NCBI RefSeq assembly: GCF_900880625.1
Contig: NZ_CAAHFB010000005.1
Location: forward strand, 62,001-126,000
Direction: 5' to 3'
Length of the DNA stretch: 64,000 nucleotides
DNA from: Halorhabdus rudnickae
GTDB lineage: Archaea > Halobacteriota > Halobacteria > Halobacteriales > Haloarculaceae
Position 1 is the first letter of the stretch. Every line of letters starts with the position of its first letter. The notes under the pieces are model-generated. The model was not told the DNA's origin and did not search any database. It saw only the letters and a program-made list of their open reading frames with translations. This document shows, in pieces, positions 51,307 to 59,740 of this stretch. The position numbers were made by a program, and so were the translations under genes.

Positions 51307-51673
51307 GAACAGTACTGAACGGGCCCAATCTTCACCAGACGGGAGGCCAGACGAGGACATCCCGGATGACATTCTCCAAGAATCCGATGTGGATGGACCG
51401 TACCAGGCGAAGATCGGGACCCACACACCCACCAGTATTTGGATACACGAAGACGATCTGCCATTTGATGAGGGCGACGCAATCAGGTTCGTGACCACCG
51501 ATCCTGCCGAGAGACATCCAGAGTGGGGTAGTGAGCAAACAGCAGGACGAATCAACGAGATCCGCTCTCGGCTGGGGTCTCAACTGCTATTCATCACGGA
51601 AGAAGATATCCTGGCCCACGAAGCCAAGGAACAGACACCCGATTCGAGAGAGAACAGTACGGGAGGGAAATGA
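51299..51673 (+). CDS. Unknown protein (124 aa)
   Basis: Overlaps the previous stop by 8 bases. A beta-rich middle part (YQAKIGTHTPTSIWIHEDDL, GDAIRFVTTDPAERHP) could be a small barrel. No Cys motifs. Part of the long operon. Confidence 0.58.
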   Translation: MPENSTERAQSSPDGRPDEDIPDDILQESDVDGPYQAKIGTHTPTSIWIHEDDLPFDEGDAIRFVTTDPAERHPEWGSEQTAGRINEIRSRLGSQLLFITEEDILAHEAKEQTPDSRENSTGGK

Positions 51674-52005
51674 CGATGCCGAACATCTGGCAGGGGTGCG
51701 TCAAGATCCATCAAGGATGTGGTGGAGTCTGTCGCTGGGTCGAGGCCATCGACCGCCCGGGAGTGGGGTACACGGGGGAGTGTTGCCACTGTGGGAGTAC
51801 GGACATCCCGACTGAGCAGATGATCCCGCTCAAGGACTACAGCGATCGCCGACTCCTACGAGTCGGCCCGACGGAAGCACTGGCAGATATCGAGTGGGAC
51901 GAACAGGCGGATTGGGAAGAGAACCAGGCCCGGCTTTCAGCTATCGTCGACGAGATCATGCGGCGAGAGACCGGGCAAACAAGCGCAACTGGTGAGACTG
52001 TATGA
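51670..52005 (+). CDS. Zinc-ribbon protein (111 aa)
   Basis: Start overlaps the previous stop (ATGA). Carries HQGCGGVCRW and CCHCGST, a C-x(3)-C / C-x(2)-C zinc ribbon in the N-terminal 50 residues. The C-terminus is helical. Stop overlaps the next ATG. Confidence 0.62.
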   Translation: MTMPNIWQGCVKIHQGCGGVCRWVEAIDRPGVGYTGECCHCGSTDIPTEQMIPLKDYSDRRLLRVGPTEALADIEWDEQADWEENQARLSAIVDEIMRRETGQTSATGETV

Positions 52006-52625
52006 CAGAAGCCGACAGCGACCGCGAGAAGAGGGGTCAAGACTCAGCTGTCGACGATCAGTGTGCGACGGGTGGATGTGAGCGTGAGCCGGTGGACGTC
52101 GTCGATCTCGGCCCAGGTCCGAAGGCGCTCTGTCGACCCTGCAAAGCCGCCTATCTCGCCGGCCATAGTGGCGGGCAAGGAGACTTCGGAAAATGGCTTC
52201 GGGAGCGAAAAGAGGAGGCAAGAAAACAGTACAAAAGCGGAGGTCCCCGGTCGGCCGATCCTCGGCAGACGGACATCCAACTCGGGAAACACCGGGCGTA
52301 CAAGCAAGCGTTTCAGGAGTACCTTGATCGGGCTCTGGATGGGGAGGCTGAAGAGTGGGCTTTCGAGGAAGGAGAAGTCATCCGGGAAGAGCACGAGATG
52401 CACGCACCCGGTGGCGTCCCGATCGGAAAGTCCGAGTACAAAGTGAAGTACCGGGTTCGTCGCGAGGGGGACGGCGAGCGTTGCTACCTTCTCGAGAAGG
52501 AAAACGCCGAGCTCACGCTCTACGCGGCCGGCGCTATCGAAGGGACTTGCGAGGTGATCGAAAAAGCAGAGTCCCAGACGTGGCCGAGAGATGGTTCTAC
52601 AGGTGGAATTACCGATGCCGGATGA
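52002..52625 (+). CDS. Zinc-binding protein (207 aa)
   Basis: Cys pattern C-x(4)-C (CATGGC) and C-x(2)-C (CRPCKAAYLAGH) near the N-terminus, forming one zinc site. A long charged helix follows (DFGKWLRERKEEARKQYKSG), and then a domain with KVKYRVRREGDGERCYLLEK. Overlaps its neighbours by 4 to 11 bases. Function unknown. Confidence 0.6.
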   Translation: MTEADSDREKRGQDSAVDDQCATGGCEREPVDVVDLGPGPKALCRPCKAAYLAGHSGGQGDFGKWLRERKEEARKQYKSGGPRSADPRQTDIQLGKHRAYKQAFQEYLDRALDGEAEEWAFEEGEVIREEHEMHAPGGVPIGKSEYKVKYRVRREGDGERCYLLEKENAELTLYAAGAIEGTCEVIEKAESQTWPRDGSTGGITDAG

Positions 52626-52884
52626 CCTTGCTCTTGATCAGACAAGAGTCGAAGAGTTGCGCGAACGGTTGCGACAGAAGGACGATGGCCCTTGGTGGGT
52701 GGTAGTTTGTAGCGAGTGTGGGCTTCTCGATCACGATTCAGCCTACGGATCAGCTGAGCGAACAGGGATGCAGCACGTCGACGAACACGTGAGCGACACC
52801 CGACACCACGACATCTCTATCGACAAGATCGTCGACCCCACTGACGGGGAAACGTCAGGAGTCGACCAAGGTGATGGTCTGTGA
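52615..52884 (+). CDS. C2H2-type zinc-finger protein (89 aa)
   Basis: Starts at ATG 52615 within the previous gene's end. Contains CSECGLLDHDSAYGSAERTG followed by MQHVDEHVSDTRHH, a C2H2-like finger. The N-terminus is a helix (RVEELRERLRQKDDG). Confidence 0.6.
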   Translation: MPDDLALDQTRVEELRERLRQKDDGPWWVVVCSECGLLDHDSAYGSAERTGMQHVDEHVSDTRHHDISIDKIVDPTDGETSGVDQGDGL

Positions 52885-53183
52885 AGGCCCCCACCACAAG
52901 AGACGTTCTTCAGAGAAACGGTGTGAGAGCAGCAGTAAGAGTGCTTTTCGCGAGGATCCTCTCAACCGCAATATGCGAACCAAAGCTACGCCTGGGACGG
53001 TTCCGTCATGATGGGATCTGTGACTGTTGTGGCGAACCTATTGGGGAGTATGCGGCTGAAAAGCTGGAGTTCGATACCGACAGCACCGACTTAGAGACTA
53101 ACACCCGCCGGGAGAATCTCCGGGTAATGCTTGAAGCCGAGTATACGCGGATCTGCTTCGATTGTTCTGTTGAAGCCGAATAG
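52881..53183 (+). CDS. Small zinc protein with GTG start (100 aa)
   Basis: GTG overlaps the previous stop. Cys pairs CDCCGEPIG and CFDC lie 40 residues apart and form a likely zinc ribbon. The N-terminal 35 residues are basic. Next gene is 75 bases away and has its own TATA-like GTTTATACC, so transcription may be re-initiated there. Confidence 0.58.
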   Translation: MKAPTTRDVLQRNGVRAAVRVLFARILSTAICEPKLRLGRFRHDGICDCCGEPIGEYAAEKLEFDTDSTDLETNTRRENLRVMLEAEYTRICFDCSVEAE

Positions 53184-53257
53184 GACACTCTCGCCCACAC
53201 CGGCAGATCGGGGTTTATACCGCAGCAAGAACAACTTCGAATATCAGGAGGAGACCG

Positions 53258-53677
53258 ATGACACGGCATGAAGGTGAGGATTCGGGGGAACGGGCTAGGT
53301 GTGACGGTGGAAGGGTGCCTGAACTTGAGGATCTGCTGGATCAAGTCGACATACCCGACGGATGGATCAGCCAGTGGGATGGCGAAACACTCTCCTTGAC
53401 CTACAAAGCCGTCCCTTTAGATCGTCTCTCCAGACGTTCCTGGCCCGGTATCGACATCAACTATATCGGCCAGATGTGGATGCTGGCCAGCTACGATAGT
53501 ATCGGTCACGATCTCGGAATCGACCATCAGGGGATTCTCAACCACGGGAAGACGGTGGATTGTCAGCAACTCGACGACGCTGTCGAAGCTACTGAGCATG
53601 GGATGAAGCGTGTAGAGGAAGAGGTCGGCGAAGAATTGGACGAAGCCCATCAGACAGGGGAGTGGCCCTATGCTTGA
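53258..53677 (+). CDS. Unknown protein (139 aa)
   Basis: Preceded by AGGAGGAG, a very strong binding site, and a TATA-like box at about 53212. Sequence such as PDGWISQWDGETLSLTYKAV and YDSIGHDLGIDHQGIL. Helical acidic tail. The stop overlaps the next gene. Confidence 0.6.
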   Translation: MTRHEGEDSGERARCDGGRVPELEDLLDQVDIPDGWISQWDGETLSLTYKAVPLDRLSRRSWPGIDINYIGQMWMLASYDSIGHDLGIDHQGILNHGKTVDCQQLDDAVEATEHGMKRVEEEVGEELDEAHQTGEWPYA

Positions 53678-53885
53678 GACGATCCCTGATGAGTGTCAGC
53701 TGTGTCGGCCCCTGGAATATCGCGGCGAGGACCTCAACAGCCCGGAGGGGATGGTCGAGATCGCACGGATCGATGGAGGAGCGAAGATCATTCACTGCTG
53801 CCGACGGTGTGCTGAAGAACTCTTCACGAATCCAGATTTCACCGAGTACGATACCGATACCGCCCCAGAACAACCGCCTGCTTGA
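53670..53885 (+). CDS. Small zinc protein (71 aa)
   Basis: Contains CQLC near residue 9 and CCRRCAEELF near 45, a two-pair zinc site. Overlaps the previous gene by 8 bases. Function unknown. Confidence 0.6.
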   Translation: MLETIPDECQLCRPLEYRGEDLNSPEGMVEIARIDGGAKIIHCCRRCAEELFTNPDFTEYDTDTAPEQPPA

Positions 53886-53891
53886 GAGAAC

Positions 53892-54557
53892 ATGAATGCT
53901 GAATGCGCTCAAGATAGTAGGGGAGTGGGTTGTTCGGTCCCAGGGGTTGAGCTCCGAGAGGTGGACAGCAGAGATGATCTATTCGAGATCGCTCGAGTAT
54001 GGCATCACTGGTTCGGTGCAAGGTACGGGCCAGATAGGCTCCCAAGAGAGCTCGCGCATATCGTGGGTTGGGTTGACGAGGACGATGCTCCGATCGATGT
54101 CTACGCTGTAATCGCCGAACACGAGACGGTTTCTGTTGGGTGGGGGATCGCTGTTCACGCGACACGCCAAGAAACACTTGAGGACCTTCCCGAAGGGTCG
54201 TTTGACGCTGAAGAACTTGTTCCAGGATCGGCCGGCTGGATGCAGTTTAGTGCCGTCGATCGAGCGTGGCGAAGCCAAGGGATCGGCCGTGCGCTCTTCG
54301 AAAACCGCCTTCGATGGCTAGCTGACCAAGATCCTTCAATCGTTCTGGGCCTGTCTTGGGAGCGCGACGGCCGGACGAGTCGGCCGTTATTCGAGGGGTG
54401 TGGCTTCCATCCGATCGAATACTTTCCGGACTACTACGCGAACGTTGACTGGGACCGATCACCGTGCCCGGAGTGCGGAATCACCGTTTCTGACGATGAG
54501 GTATGCGAATGTGGGGCTACACTGTGGGCCCTTGACGGGAGTGATATCGATGCTTGA
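53892..54557 (+). CDS. GNAT acetyltransferase with C-terminal zinc ribbon
   Basis: The 221-residue protein has the GNAT core: SAGWMQFSAVDRAWRSQGIGRALFENRLRWL gives the beta4 strand and the acyl-CoA loop (RSQGIGRA). It continues with VLGLSWERDGRTSRPLFEGCGF. The last 40 residues add CPECG and CECG, a zinc ribbon. It could acetylate a protein or small molecule; the ribbon may tether it to nucleic acid or a partner. Confidence 0.75.
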   Translation: MNAECAQDSRGVGCSVPGVELREVDSRDDLFEIARVWHHWFGARYGPDRLPRELAHIVGWVDEDDAPIDVYAVIAEHETVSVGWGIAVHATRQETLEDLPEGSFDAEELVPGSAGWMQFSAVDRAWRSQGIGRALFENRLRWLADQDPSIVLGLSWERDGRTSRPLFEGCGFHPIEYFPDYYANVDWDRSPCPECGITVSDDEVCECGATLWALDGSDIDA

Positions 54558-54774
54558 AGACCTTATTGAGCCGCCGGAACGGTCCACAGCAAGAAGCCGG
54601 CTGGATCGCTGGCTCACGCTCCTTCGTCCGGAAGAGAATGTCGACGAAGATCCCGACGGTCTGATCTGCCTCTACTGCGGAGAGTCTGGCTTCGAATCAC
54701 AGGAAGAACTGGAGAACCATCTCGACGACCATCCGTACCTCACCCGGAGGGATGTGCGTGACAGACGCGAGTGA
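54550..54774 (+). CDS. C2H2 zinc-finger protein (74 aa)
   Basis: One clean C2H2 finger: CLYCGESGFESQEELENHLDDH. Upstream is a helix (STARSRLDRWLTLLRPEE). Starts inside the end of the GNAT gene and overlaps the HNH gene by 23 bases. Likely nucleic-acid or protein binding. Confidence 0.65.
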   Translation: MLEDLIEPPERSTARSRLDRWLTLLRPEENVDEDPDGLICLYCGESGFESQEELENHLDDHPYLTRRDVRDRRE

Positions 54775-55303
54775 AGGGGGTCGTTTTGAGGAGGTTAGCC
54801 GGAAGGACCTCCGCAAGTCGATGGACACGCTTTTCCCGCAGTCTGAACACGATCGGTGCCGCGTCTGTGACGAACCAGTCGTTGACGGCCGCTGGAATTA
54901 CTGTTCGGAGCGCTGCCGGGAGATAGCGCAGGCAGTCCAGCAGATGTTCATCTGGGATGAAGTTCGAGAAGAGGTCCTCGAACGAGACAACCACACTTGC
55001 CAGGAATGCGGTCTCTCGAAAGACCGCTGGTGGCGGGCCTATTGGCAGACGCAAGAGCTCGTGTACGATCACGTCGGTCGCGACGGTTCACGGCTACCCG
55101 AATCAGCGTTGATCGAAGCACCGTCGCGTGGCGGCTTCCACGTCGACCACATCGAGCCGATATCTGACGGAGGCCACCCGTTCGACGAGTCGAACCTCCA
55201 GACGCTATGCAAGCACTGCCACCACCAGAAGACGGCCAAAGAGAACCGATCTAGTGAGGACATCGAAGAGCGGCCCGAGATCGGCCTCGAGGAGTATCTA
55301 TGA
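54752..55303 (+). CDS. HNH endonuclease
   Basis: The 183-residue protein has an N-terminal zinc site (CRVCDEPVVDGRWNYCSERC). The HNH domain follows: CQECG, then FHVDHIEPISDGGHPFDESN and CKHCHHQKT. All catalytic and zinc residues are there. HNH proteins of this size occur as phage terminases' helpers, restriction or homing enzymes. Being inside a tight operon argues for a fixed role rather than homing. Confidence 0.8.
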   Translation: MCVTDASEGGRFEEVSRKDLRKSMDTLFPQSEHDRCRVCDEPVVDGRWNYCSERCREIAQAVQQMFIWDEVREEVLERDNHTCQECGLSKDRWWRAYWQTQELVYDHVGRDGSRLPESALIEAPSRGGFHVDHIEPISDGGHPFDESNLQTLCKHCHHQKTAKENRSSEDIEERPEIGLEEYL

Positions 55304-55316
55304 CCGGGGGGACACG

Positions 55317-56168
55317 ATGCAGATAACAGACATCAGCTGGTGTACGTACAGCTGGAATCCGGTCACGGGGTGTACCCGCTGCGGGCCGGAATGTGAGAAT
55401 TGCTACGCGGAGCGGTTCATGCGCCGCCAAGCGAAACGTGATGATGCCCCCGCGTACATGTCGGGAAAAGCATGGACCCGTGAGAACGAGAACGAGGTCG
55501 TCACCTGCCACCCTGATCGATTAGATGAGCCACTCGAGTACTCGTATCCAGACGGGCCGGGCAGGATATTCGTTGTATCGTTCGGCGACCTCTTCCATCG
55601 GTGCGTATCCGACTCGTTCATCCAGTCAGTCGTCGATACTGCCCGCGAGTGCCCCGCACAAGAGTTTGTTTTCCTGACGAAGCGTCCAGACCGGGCGGCT
55701 CAAATGGAGATCGACTGGCCGACGAACGCCATCGTGGGGACGTCAGTCGGGAGTGGGCCTGGGGGTGAAGAGCCCGACACCACCCACCGGATCGATCAGC
55801 TTCGCGGCGTCGACGCTCGCCTCTGGATCAGCTTCGAACCGCTGATCGAACCGGTAGGTGACGTCGACCTCAGCGGCATCGACTGGGTCGTGATCGGCGG
55901 CGAGAGCGCGCCCGCTGACGAACGCCGGGAAATGGAACATGTGTGGGCAAAAGCCGTCTACGATCAAGCACGCGCCGCTGACATCCCCGTGTACTACAAG
56001 CAGGATAGTGGGGCCAAGCCAGGGGAAAACCCGTATCTCACCGTCCAAGATCCAGAGACAGGTGTGTTCAAACAGCTGGAGATTCAGGAGCACCCTGACA
56101 TACCCGAGGTGACTCAACGAGCTCGCCAAGAGAAAGAAAATGTGGGGGAGCACGGGGGACGCCGATGA
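55317..56168 (+). CDS. Gp37/Gp68-family (DUF5131) three-Cys protein
   Basis: The 283-residue protein opens MQITDISWCTYSWNPVTGCT, followed by RCGPECENCYAERF, the hallmark of the phage Gp37/Gp68 family, whose Cys cluster resembles a radical-SAM iron-sulfur site. Further family features: FVVSFGDLFH, EFVFLTKRPDR, WISFEPLIEPV, WVVIGGESAP. Its usual partner TcmP (three-Cys-motif partner) is not seen in this window. The biochemical role is not established; a nucleic-acid modification is possible. Confidence 0.85.
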   Translation: MQITDISWCTYSWNPVTGCTRCGPECENCYAERFMRRQAKRDDAPAYMSGKAWTRENENEVVTCHPDRLDEPLEYSYPDGPGRIFVVSFGDLFHRCVSDSFIQSVVDTARECPAQEFVFLTKRPDRAAQMEIDWPTNAIVGTSVGSGPGGEEPDTTHRIDQLRGVDARLWISFEPLIEPVGDVDLSGIDWVVIGGESAPADERREMEHVWAKAVYDQARAADIPVYYKQDSGAKPGENPYLTVQDPETGVFKQLEIQEHPDIPEVTQRARQEKENVGEHGGRR

Positions 56169-56299
56169 GATACCGGTTGGAAGAATGCCCTCGATGTGAT
56201 GGGCCTACCTGGTTCGAAAAGCACCCGTCTGGCTGGCGGTGTATGTCCTGCTCGATCTGTTGCCAGGAGTTCCAAAAACCACTATCTCACTGGATATAA
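56165..56299 (+). CDS. 44-residue zinc-ribbon protein
   Basis: ATG overlaps the stop of the previous gene (ATGA). The Cys pattern CPRC and CMSC plus CC makes a compact zinc ribbon. It is the last clear member of the operon. Confidence 0.58.
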   Translation: MRYRLEECPRCDGPTWFEKHPSGWRCMSCSICCQEFQKPLSHWI

Positions 56300-56513
56300 G
56301 CCGAGATCTAAGATTCCTTGTTCGATAGTCAGATTGATCGCCAAACTCAAGTGCCGACGCACCGCACCGGTTGGCTGGCCGAGCGTATTGACCTTAAGGG
56401 GGTCTGGTCGCTCGGCCAATTCCAAACTCCCGACCCACCACCCTTTCCGCATTCTAACGTGATCTACGGATTGACGACTGAGATTTATATGCCAAAACGG
56501 TGAAGCTATTTCC
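56300..56513. other. Intergenic stretch with promoter
   Basis: No gene is seen. A TATA-like ATTTATATG at 56482-56490 lies about 28 nt before the ATG at 56514, so transcription restarts here and the next gene is leaderless. Confidence 0.5.
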
Positions 56514-56771
56514 ATGACAGAAAGCGCGAGTGACCCCTCTCCCACCGAGGTCCTCGAGAATTGTGAGGTGGGAGACGAAATAGTGGTTTCTGCCCGAAAG
56601 ACGCCCATGACGGTTGCAGAGAAGACTGAGATGGCTGTTGGTGGTGTCTCAGTAGAAGCGAAAAACCACCACGGGAGATACCGTCTCCGGGCTCACGGGG
56701 ACGGGACGGTTTCGTTCAAAACAGGAGGGAAACTGGTTGACGGGGCAGTGGAAGTGAGTCTGCATGAGTGA
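56514..56771 (+). CDS. Unknown small protein (85 aa)
   Basis: A beta-barrel-like protein (VGDEIVVSARKTPMTVAEKT, GRYRLRAHGDGTVSFKTGG). No cysteine motifs. First gene of a two-gene unit; the stop overlaps the next start. Confidence 0.6.
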   Translation: MTESASDPSPTEVLENCEVGDEIVVSARKTPMTVAEKTEMAVGGVSVEAKNHHGRYRLRAHGDGTVSFKTGGKLVDGAVEVSLHE

Positions 56772-57114
56772 GAGCGAAGATGCCGATGGACCCCCGAGTC
56801 GGGTCGGCCCAATAGTCTTCGCGGACGAAACAGCCCGCCAGCAACTTCTCGAAGAAGGCGAAGTAGTCACCTTCCGGGCCAGAGAACGGTCGACAGGTGA
56901 GACGTGGTGGCGTCGGTCCCGAACAGGTCCGAAAGAAGGCGACGTGATCGTCGAAGAGATCGGCGAGTGCGATCCTCGAGATATCGAGCAACTCGAACCC
57001 TACGGGGACAAGAGCGGGTTCCAGAGTGCTCGCGAGTGGAGACACGCGATCAATGCGTTGAACGACGGTCTCGAACCTGGATACCTGTATCGCGTTCGCC
57101 CCATAAACAGGTGA
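56764..57114 (+). CDS. Possible ASCH/PUA-like protein (116 aa)
   Basis: Sequence GEVVTFRARERSTGETWWRR followed by GDVIVEEIGEC has the strand pattern of ASCH domains (an inlet YTFR-type strand and an ExxxC strand). That is a weak match. It overlaps the previous gene by 8 bases. If right it is the second ASCH protein of the element. Confidence 0.5.
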   Translation: MSESEDADGPPSRVGPIVFADETARQQLLEEGEVVTFRARERSTGETWWRRSRTGPKEGDVIVEEIGECDPRDIEQLEPYGDKSGFQSAREWRHAINALNDGLEPGYLYRVRPINR

Positions 57115-57228
57115 CGGTGGTTTTCAGTCCTTGCTGGTCCGTTTTTCTGGTGAAGAGTAGTACAGCTGGCCGAGTAGCATTGCTTTGATCGCTCGCCTAA
57201 CACTTCGAACCGTATCGGCCGGAAGTGA

Positions 57229-57292
57229 ATACTGTTCTAACCCGTAATGTTTAACTTGGGACCGGACCAACTTGGTGCCAGGAAGGGGTAGC
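57229..57292 (+). promoter_or_regulatory. Regulon promoter-leader element, copy 15
   Basis: TACTGTTCTAACCCGTAATG, TTTAACTTGG, GACCAACTTGGTGCC, AGGAAGGGG. A diverged copy with the same layout, followed first by the small frame at 57293. Confidence 0.8.
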
Positions 57293-57364
57293 ATGATACA
57301 GCGGTCACAACGCACCAAAAATAGCTTCATACGACCGGAGGTTCTGGAGGGGGTACAATGGTAG
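57293..57364 (+). CDS. Possible 23-residue leader peptide
   Basis: First ATG after the regulon leader's AAGGGG site. The basic peptide begins MIQRSQRTKNSFIRP and ends in TGGTAG, overlapping the ATG of the next gene at 57358. The next gene also has its own GGAGG. Same layout as at 30334-30378. Confidence 0.45.
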   Translation: MIQRSQRTKNSFIRPEVLEGVQW

Positions 57365-57780
57365 AACTCTCTGAGAAAGAAAGGGGGTGGATTCACAGGA
57401 ATGCGGGGTATCTCAAGCCCCTACTAGAGATAGACGGGTCATTTCTATGGAGAGAAATAAGCCTCTCAAACTCTCTATTGCGGAAAGCTAAAGAAAACCT
57501 GGCGATCAAACCCGCCGGGACCGAGTCGTTTGACGGGACAGGAATCAAGCGATGGAAGCTGACTGAGCCTGCTCGGGAGATCATCGAGGAATTCGAACCA
57601 GAACAGACCCTTCCGTGCGACTGCCACTACCACGTCAACAGCACGGAAGAGGGAATTAAATGTGAAGTGTGCGGGGAGATCCACACCAAGGCAGAAGTCG
57701 AGAAACATCTCTTATCGGACGGGAAAGAGGCGGTAGCTGACGGTGGTGCCAAGAACGGGGGGTCAGGCGATGGCCGATAG
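57358..57780 (+). CDS. Winged-helix-like protein with zinc site (140 aa)
   Basis: The N-terminal 85 residues have a helical DNA-binding look (SLSNSLLRKAKENLAIKPAG, IKRWKLTEPAREIIEEF, a wing-plus-helix ending). The C-terminal part has CDCHYH and CEVCGE, likely one zinc site. A regulator is possible. The stop overlaps the next gene. Confidence 0.58.
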   Translation: MVELSEKERGWIHRNAGYLKPLLEIDGSFLWREISLSNSLLRKAKENLAIKPAGTESFDGTGIKRWKLTEPAREIIEEFEPEQTLPCDCHYHVNSTEEGIKCEVCGEIHTKAEVEKHLLSDGKEAVADGGAKNGGSGDGR

Positions 57781-58312
57781 TGAGAAGACTGAAGAGACCG
57801 CTACCGACGAGGACGACGAAGAATTTGCTAGAGAAATTCTCGATCGAATGGTCGGCCAACACGAAGCAACAATCGGCGACGATGGAGTCGTTTACGTCGG
57901 CGACGACGACGATTTCGGTCGGTTCATTCGAGGGTTGGTGAGCCTGTCCCAGAAATCGGAGCGCGATCCGGTCGTAGACGGGTTCACGCCCGAGACCGTC
58001 AAGGAAATGGCAGGCGCTCTCGCCGCTTCTCCCGGCGAATACGTCGTCCGAATCGAACGAGGGTGGCAAGCGCCGTGCTACATCTGGTACGTAGAAGCCA
58101 AGGAATCGTTCCACTCCGCGGTATTCATCCCCGACGATGAGCGGCCGAGCACGCCCGAGCTCGGGGATACAGGCCGGATGAACCCCTCCGTCTGGAACCA
58201 TTATTTCGAGTCGGCTCTCGATCCAGACGACGAATACACGTGGGAACTGTTTTTGAAGGAAGATGTTCCTACACTCGTTCGCGGACAGATCGAGAAAGGG
58301 GTGGATTCGTAG
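57770..58312 (+). CDS. Unknown acidic protein (180 aa)
   Basis: Starts at ATG 57770 inside the previous gene's end. Highly acidic N-terminus (TEETATDEDDEEFAREI). Middle part: TPETVKEMAGALAASPGEYV. No known motif. Two bases before the membrane protein gene. Confidence 0.6.
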   Translation: MADSEKTEETATDEDDEEFAREILDRMVGQHEATIGDDGVVYVGDDDDFGRFIRGLVSLSQKSERDPVVDGFTPETVKEMAGALAASPGEYVVRIERGWQAPCYIWYVEAKESFHSAVFIPDDERPSTPELGDTGRMNPSVWNHYFESALDPDDEYTWELFLKEDVPTLVRGQIEKGVDS

Positions 58313-58314
58313 CT

Positions 58315-58848
58315 ATGCACAGAAAGGGTCATTTCGGAGTTACGCTGGCCGTCTGGTCTATTCTTGGGGTGACACTGACCACGCTCGGCTACCCTGGCGT
58401 TGCAGCCCTCGCCCTCCTGGTCATGCTTACCGTCGAGCATCTCCCTGATAGCGATTTCAAAGTTCCAGGCCTCTCGCACCGGGGAGTGTCTCACACCGTG
58501 TGGGCCGCTCTCGCCGTCGGTATCGTCGCCGGAGTTGCCCTCTGGTACGTCGCTAAGTCGTCGCCAGCGATAGCCTCTGTAGCGCCGGCGTATGCAGAAA
58601 TAGGGCTAACCTCCGAACGGTCTGTAGGACTTCTCGGGTTCACGTTCGGAACGATCGGTGTTCTCTCTCACTATGTGGCTGACCTTCTGACCCCGATGGG
58701 AGTGACGCTGTTCTGGCCGCTTTCGGATGAAACGTACTCGCTAGACGTGACGAACGCAAGTAACAAGATCGCCAATGTCGTTCTGCTACTCCTTGGTGGG
58801 GCGATGGCCAGCGGTGCCGGCTACGTCACTTACTCAGCTTTGGTCTGA
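58315..58848 (+). CDS. YdjM-like (DUF457) membrane hydrolase
   Basis: The 178-residue protein has 4-5 membrane helices and the family's His/Asp motifs: MHRKGHFG at the start, EHLPDSDF, LSHRGVSHTVWAAL and SHYVADLLTPMGVTLFWPL. These are the metal ligands of LexA-regulated YdjM/DUF457 proteins, thought to be phospholipase-like membrane hydrolases. The gene overlaps the 3' end of the opposite gene by 19 bases. Confidence 0.8.
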   Translation: MHRKGHFGVTLAVWSILGVTLTTLGYPGVAALALLVMLTVEHLPDSDFKVPGLSHRGVSHTVWAALAVGIVAGVALWYVAKSSPAIASVAPAYAEIGLTSERSVGLLGFTFGTIGVLSHYVADLLTPMGVTLFWPLSDETYSLDVTNASNKIANVVLLLLGGAMASGAGYVTYSALV

Positions 58849-59696
58849 GTGTCGAACGGAGGATTGGCCGATGCACTCGACTGTAGGGGCTCCGCGACGG
58901 TAGGCGTGACCCCGAGAGCGTTCGCGACGTCGATCTCGAGTTGCTCGTGGGTCTCCCGCATCGACAGCGGGTTTTCCTTCCGTGGCGTCACCTGATCCCG
59001 CCAAGCGTGCTGGCCAGCGCCAGCCACCACCTGCTCAGGGACACGGGCCAGGTAGTTCGGCGAAAGAAGCCCGATCAGCAGAATCGGTCGATCCGTCTCT
59101 TCCGTGATCGTCTCGAGGTCGTCGACGATTCGCTCAAGTGGGGTTCCCCCGCCGTCAAAGTAGTTGACCGCGTAGTACGCCACGAGCGAGGCATTGAGTT
59201 CCTCGAATAGCTGGTAGGAGTACTGACGCTCGTCGAGAGTGCATCCTTTCAGCAGCGGGATTAACTCGGTATCGACACCTTCGTCATGGAGTTTGTCCCG
59301 AAGCCACAGTGTGCCTTTGAATACCTTCTTCACCCGTGAGAGGCGTTCTTCTTTCGGAATATCGTTATAGTCAGAATGGTCCATCGGGACGTAGTAGTCC
59401 GGCTCAAACTCCCGCACAATATCGAGCTCACCACGACGGAAGTCGTTGTGCTTCCAAGGAATGATATCCAAGAGGTCGTCGTCGATCGTCGACGTCGCGA
59501 TCACCGTGGTATTCCCAGGGAAGTAGCTCTCCGCATCTTCGCCCCGTTTGACCACGCGACGTGCGTCCTCGAGGTTCATCATCGCAACGCTCGGCTCTGC
59601 GGCGTCGAGAAACTCCGAGTGCGACCACTGAGGTTGCACTCGGCAGACAGCCCCCCTTATCGGTAGATCTCGTTCGTCGCTTTTGTTCATCATCAA
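58830..59696 (-). CDS. Possible DpdA/TGT-like barrel protein
   Basis: The 288-residue protein reads like an alpha/beta barrel. Candidate tRNA-guanine-transglycosylase-like parts are REFEPDYYVPMDHSDYND, VDTELIPLLKGCTLDERQYS, SLVAYYAVNYFDGGGTPLER, and RPILLIGLLSPNYLARVPEQ, in the order of the substrate loops, the query-like strand and the GxGxP-like strand. In haloviruses such DpdA-type proteins insert 7-deazaguanine bases into DNA. Catalytic Asp residues cannot be fixed by eye. The assignment is tentative but fits the modification theme and the DUF6884-like gene at 60551. Confidence 0.45.
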   Translation of the reverse strand: MMMNKSDERDLPIRGAVCRVQPQWSHSEFLDAAEPSVAMMNLEDARRVVKRGEDAESYFPGNTTVIATSTIDDDLLDIIPWKHNDFRRGELDIVREFEPDYYVPMDHSDYNDIPKEERLSRVKKVFKGTLWLRDKLHDEGVDTELIPLLKGCTLDERQYSYQLFEELNASLVAYYAVNYFDGGGTPLERIVDDLETITEETDRPILLIGLLSPNYLARVPEQVVAGAGQHAWRDQVTPRKENPLSMRETHEQLEIDVANALGVTPTVAEPLQSSASANPPFDTQTKAE

Positions 59697-59740
59697 GCTG
59701 TTCCAGGCCCGCCCAAATGACAGTTTCCCTCAAACTGTAT

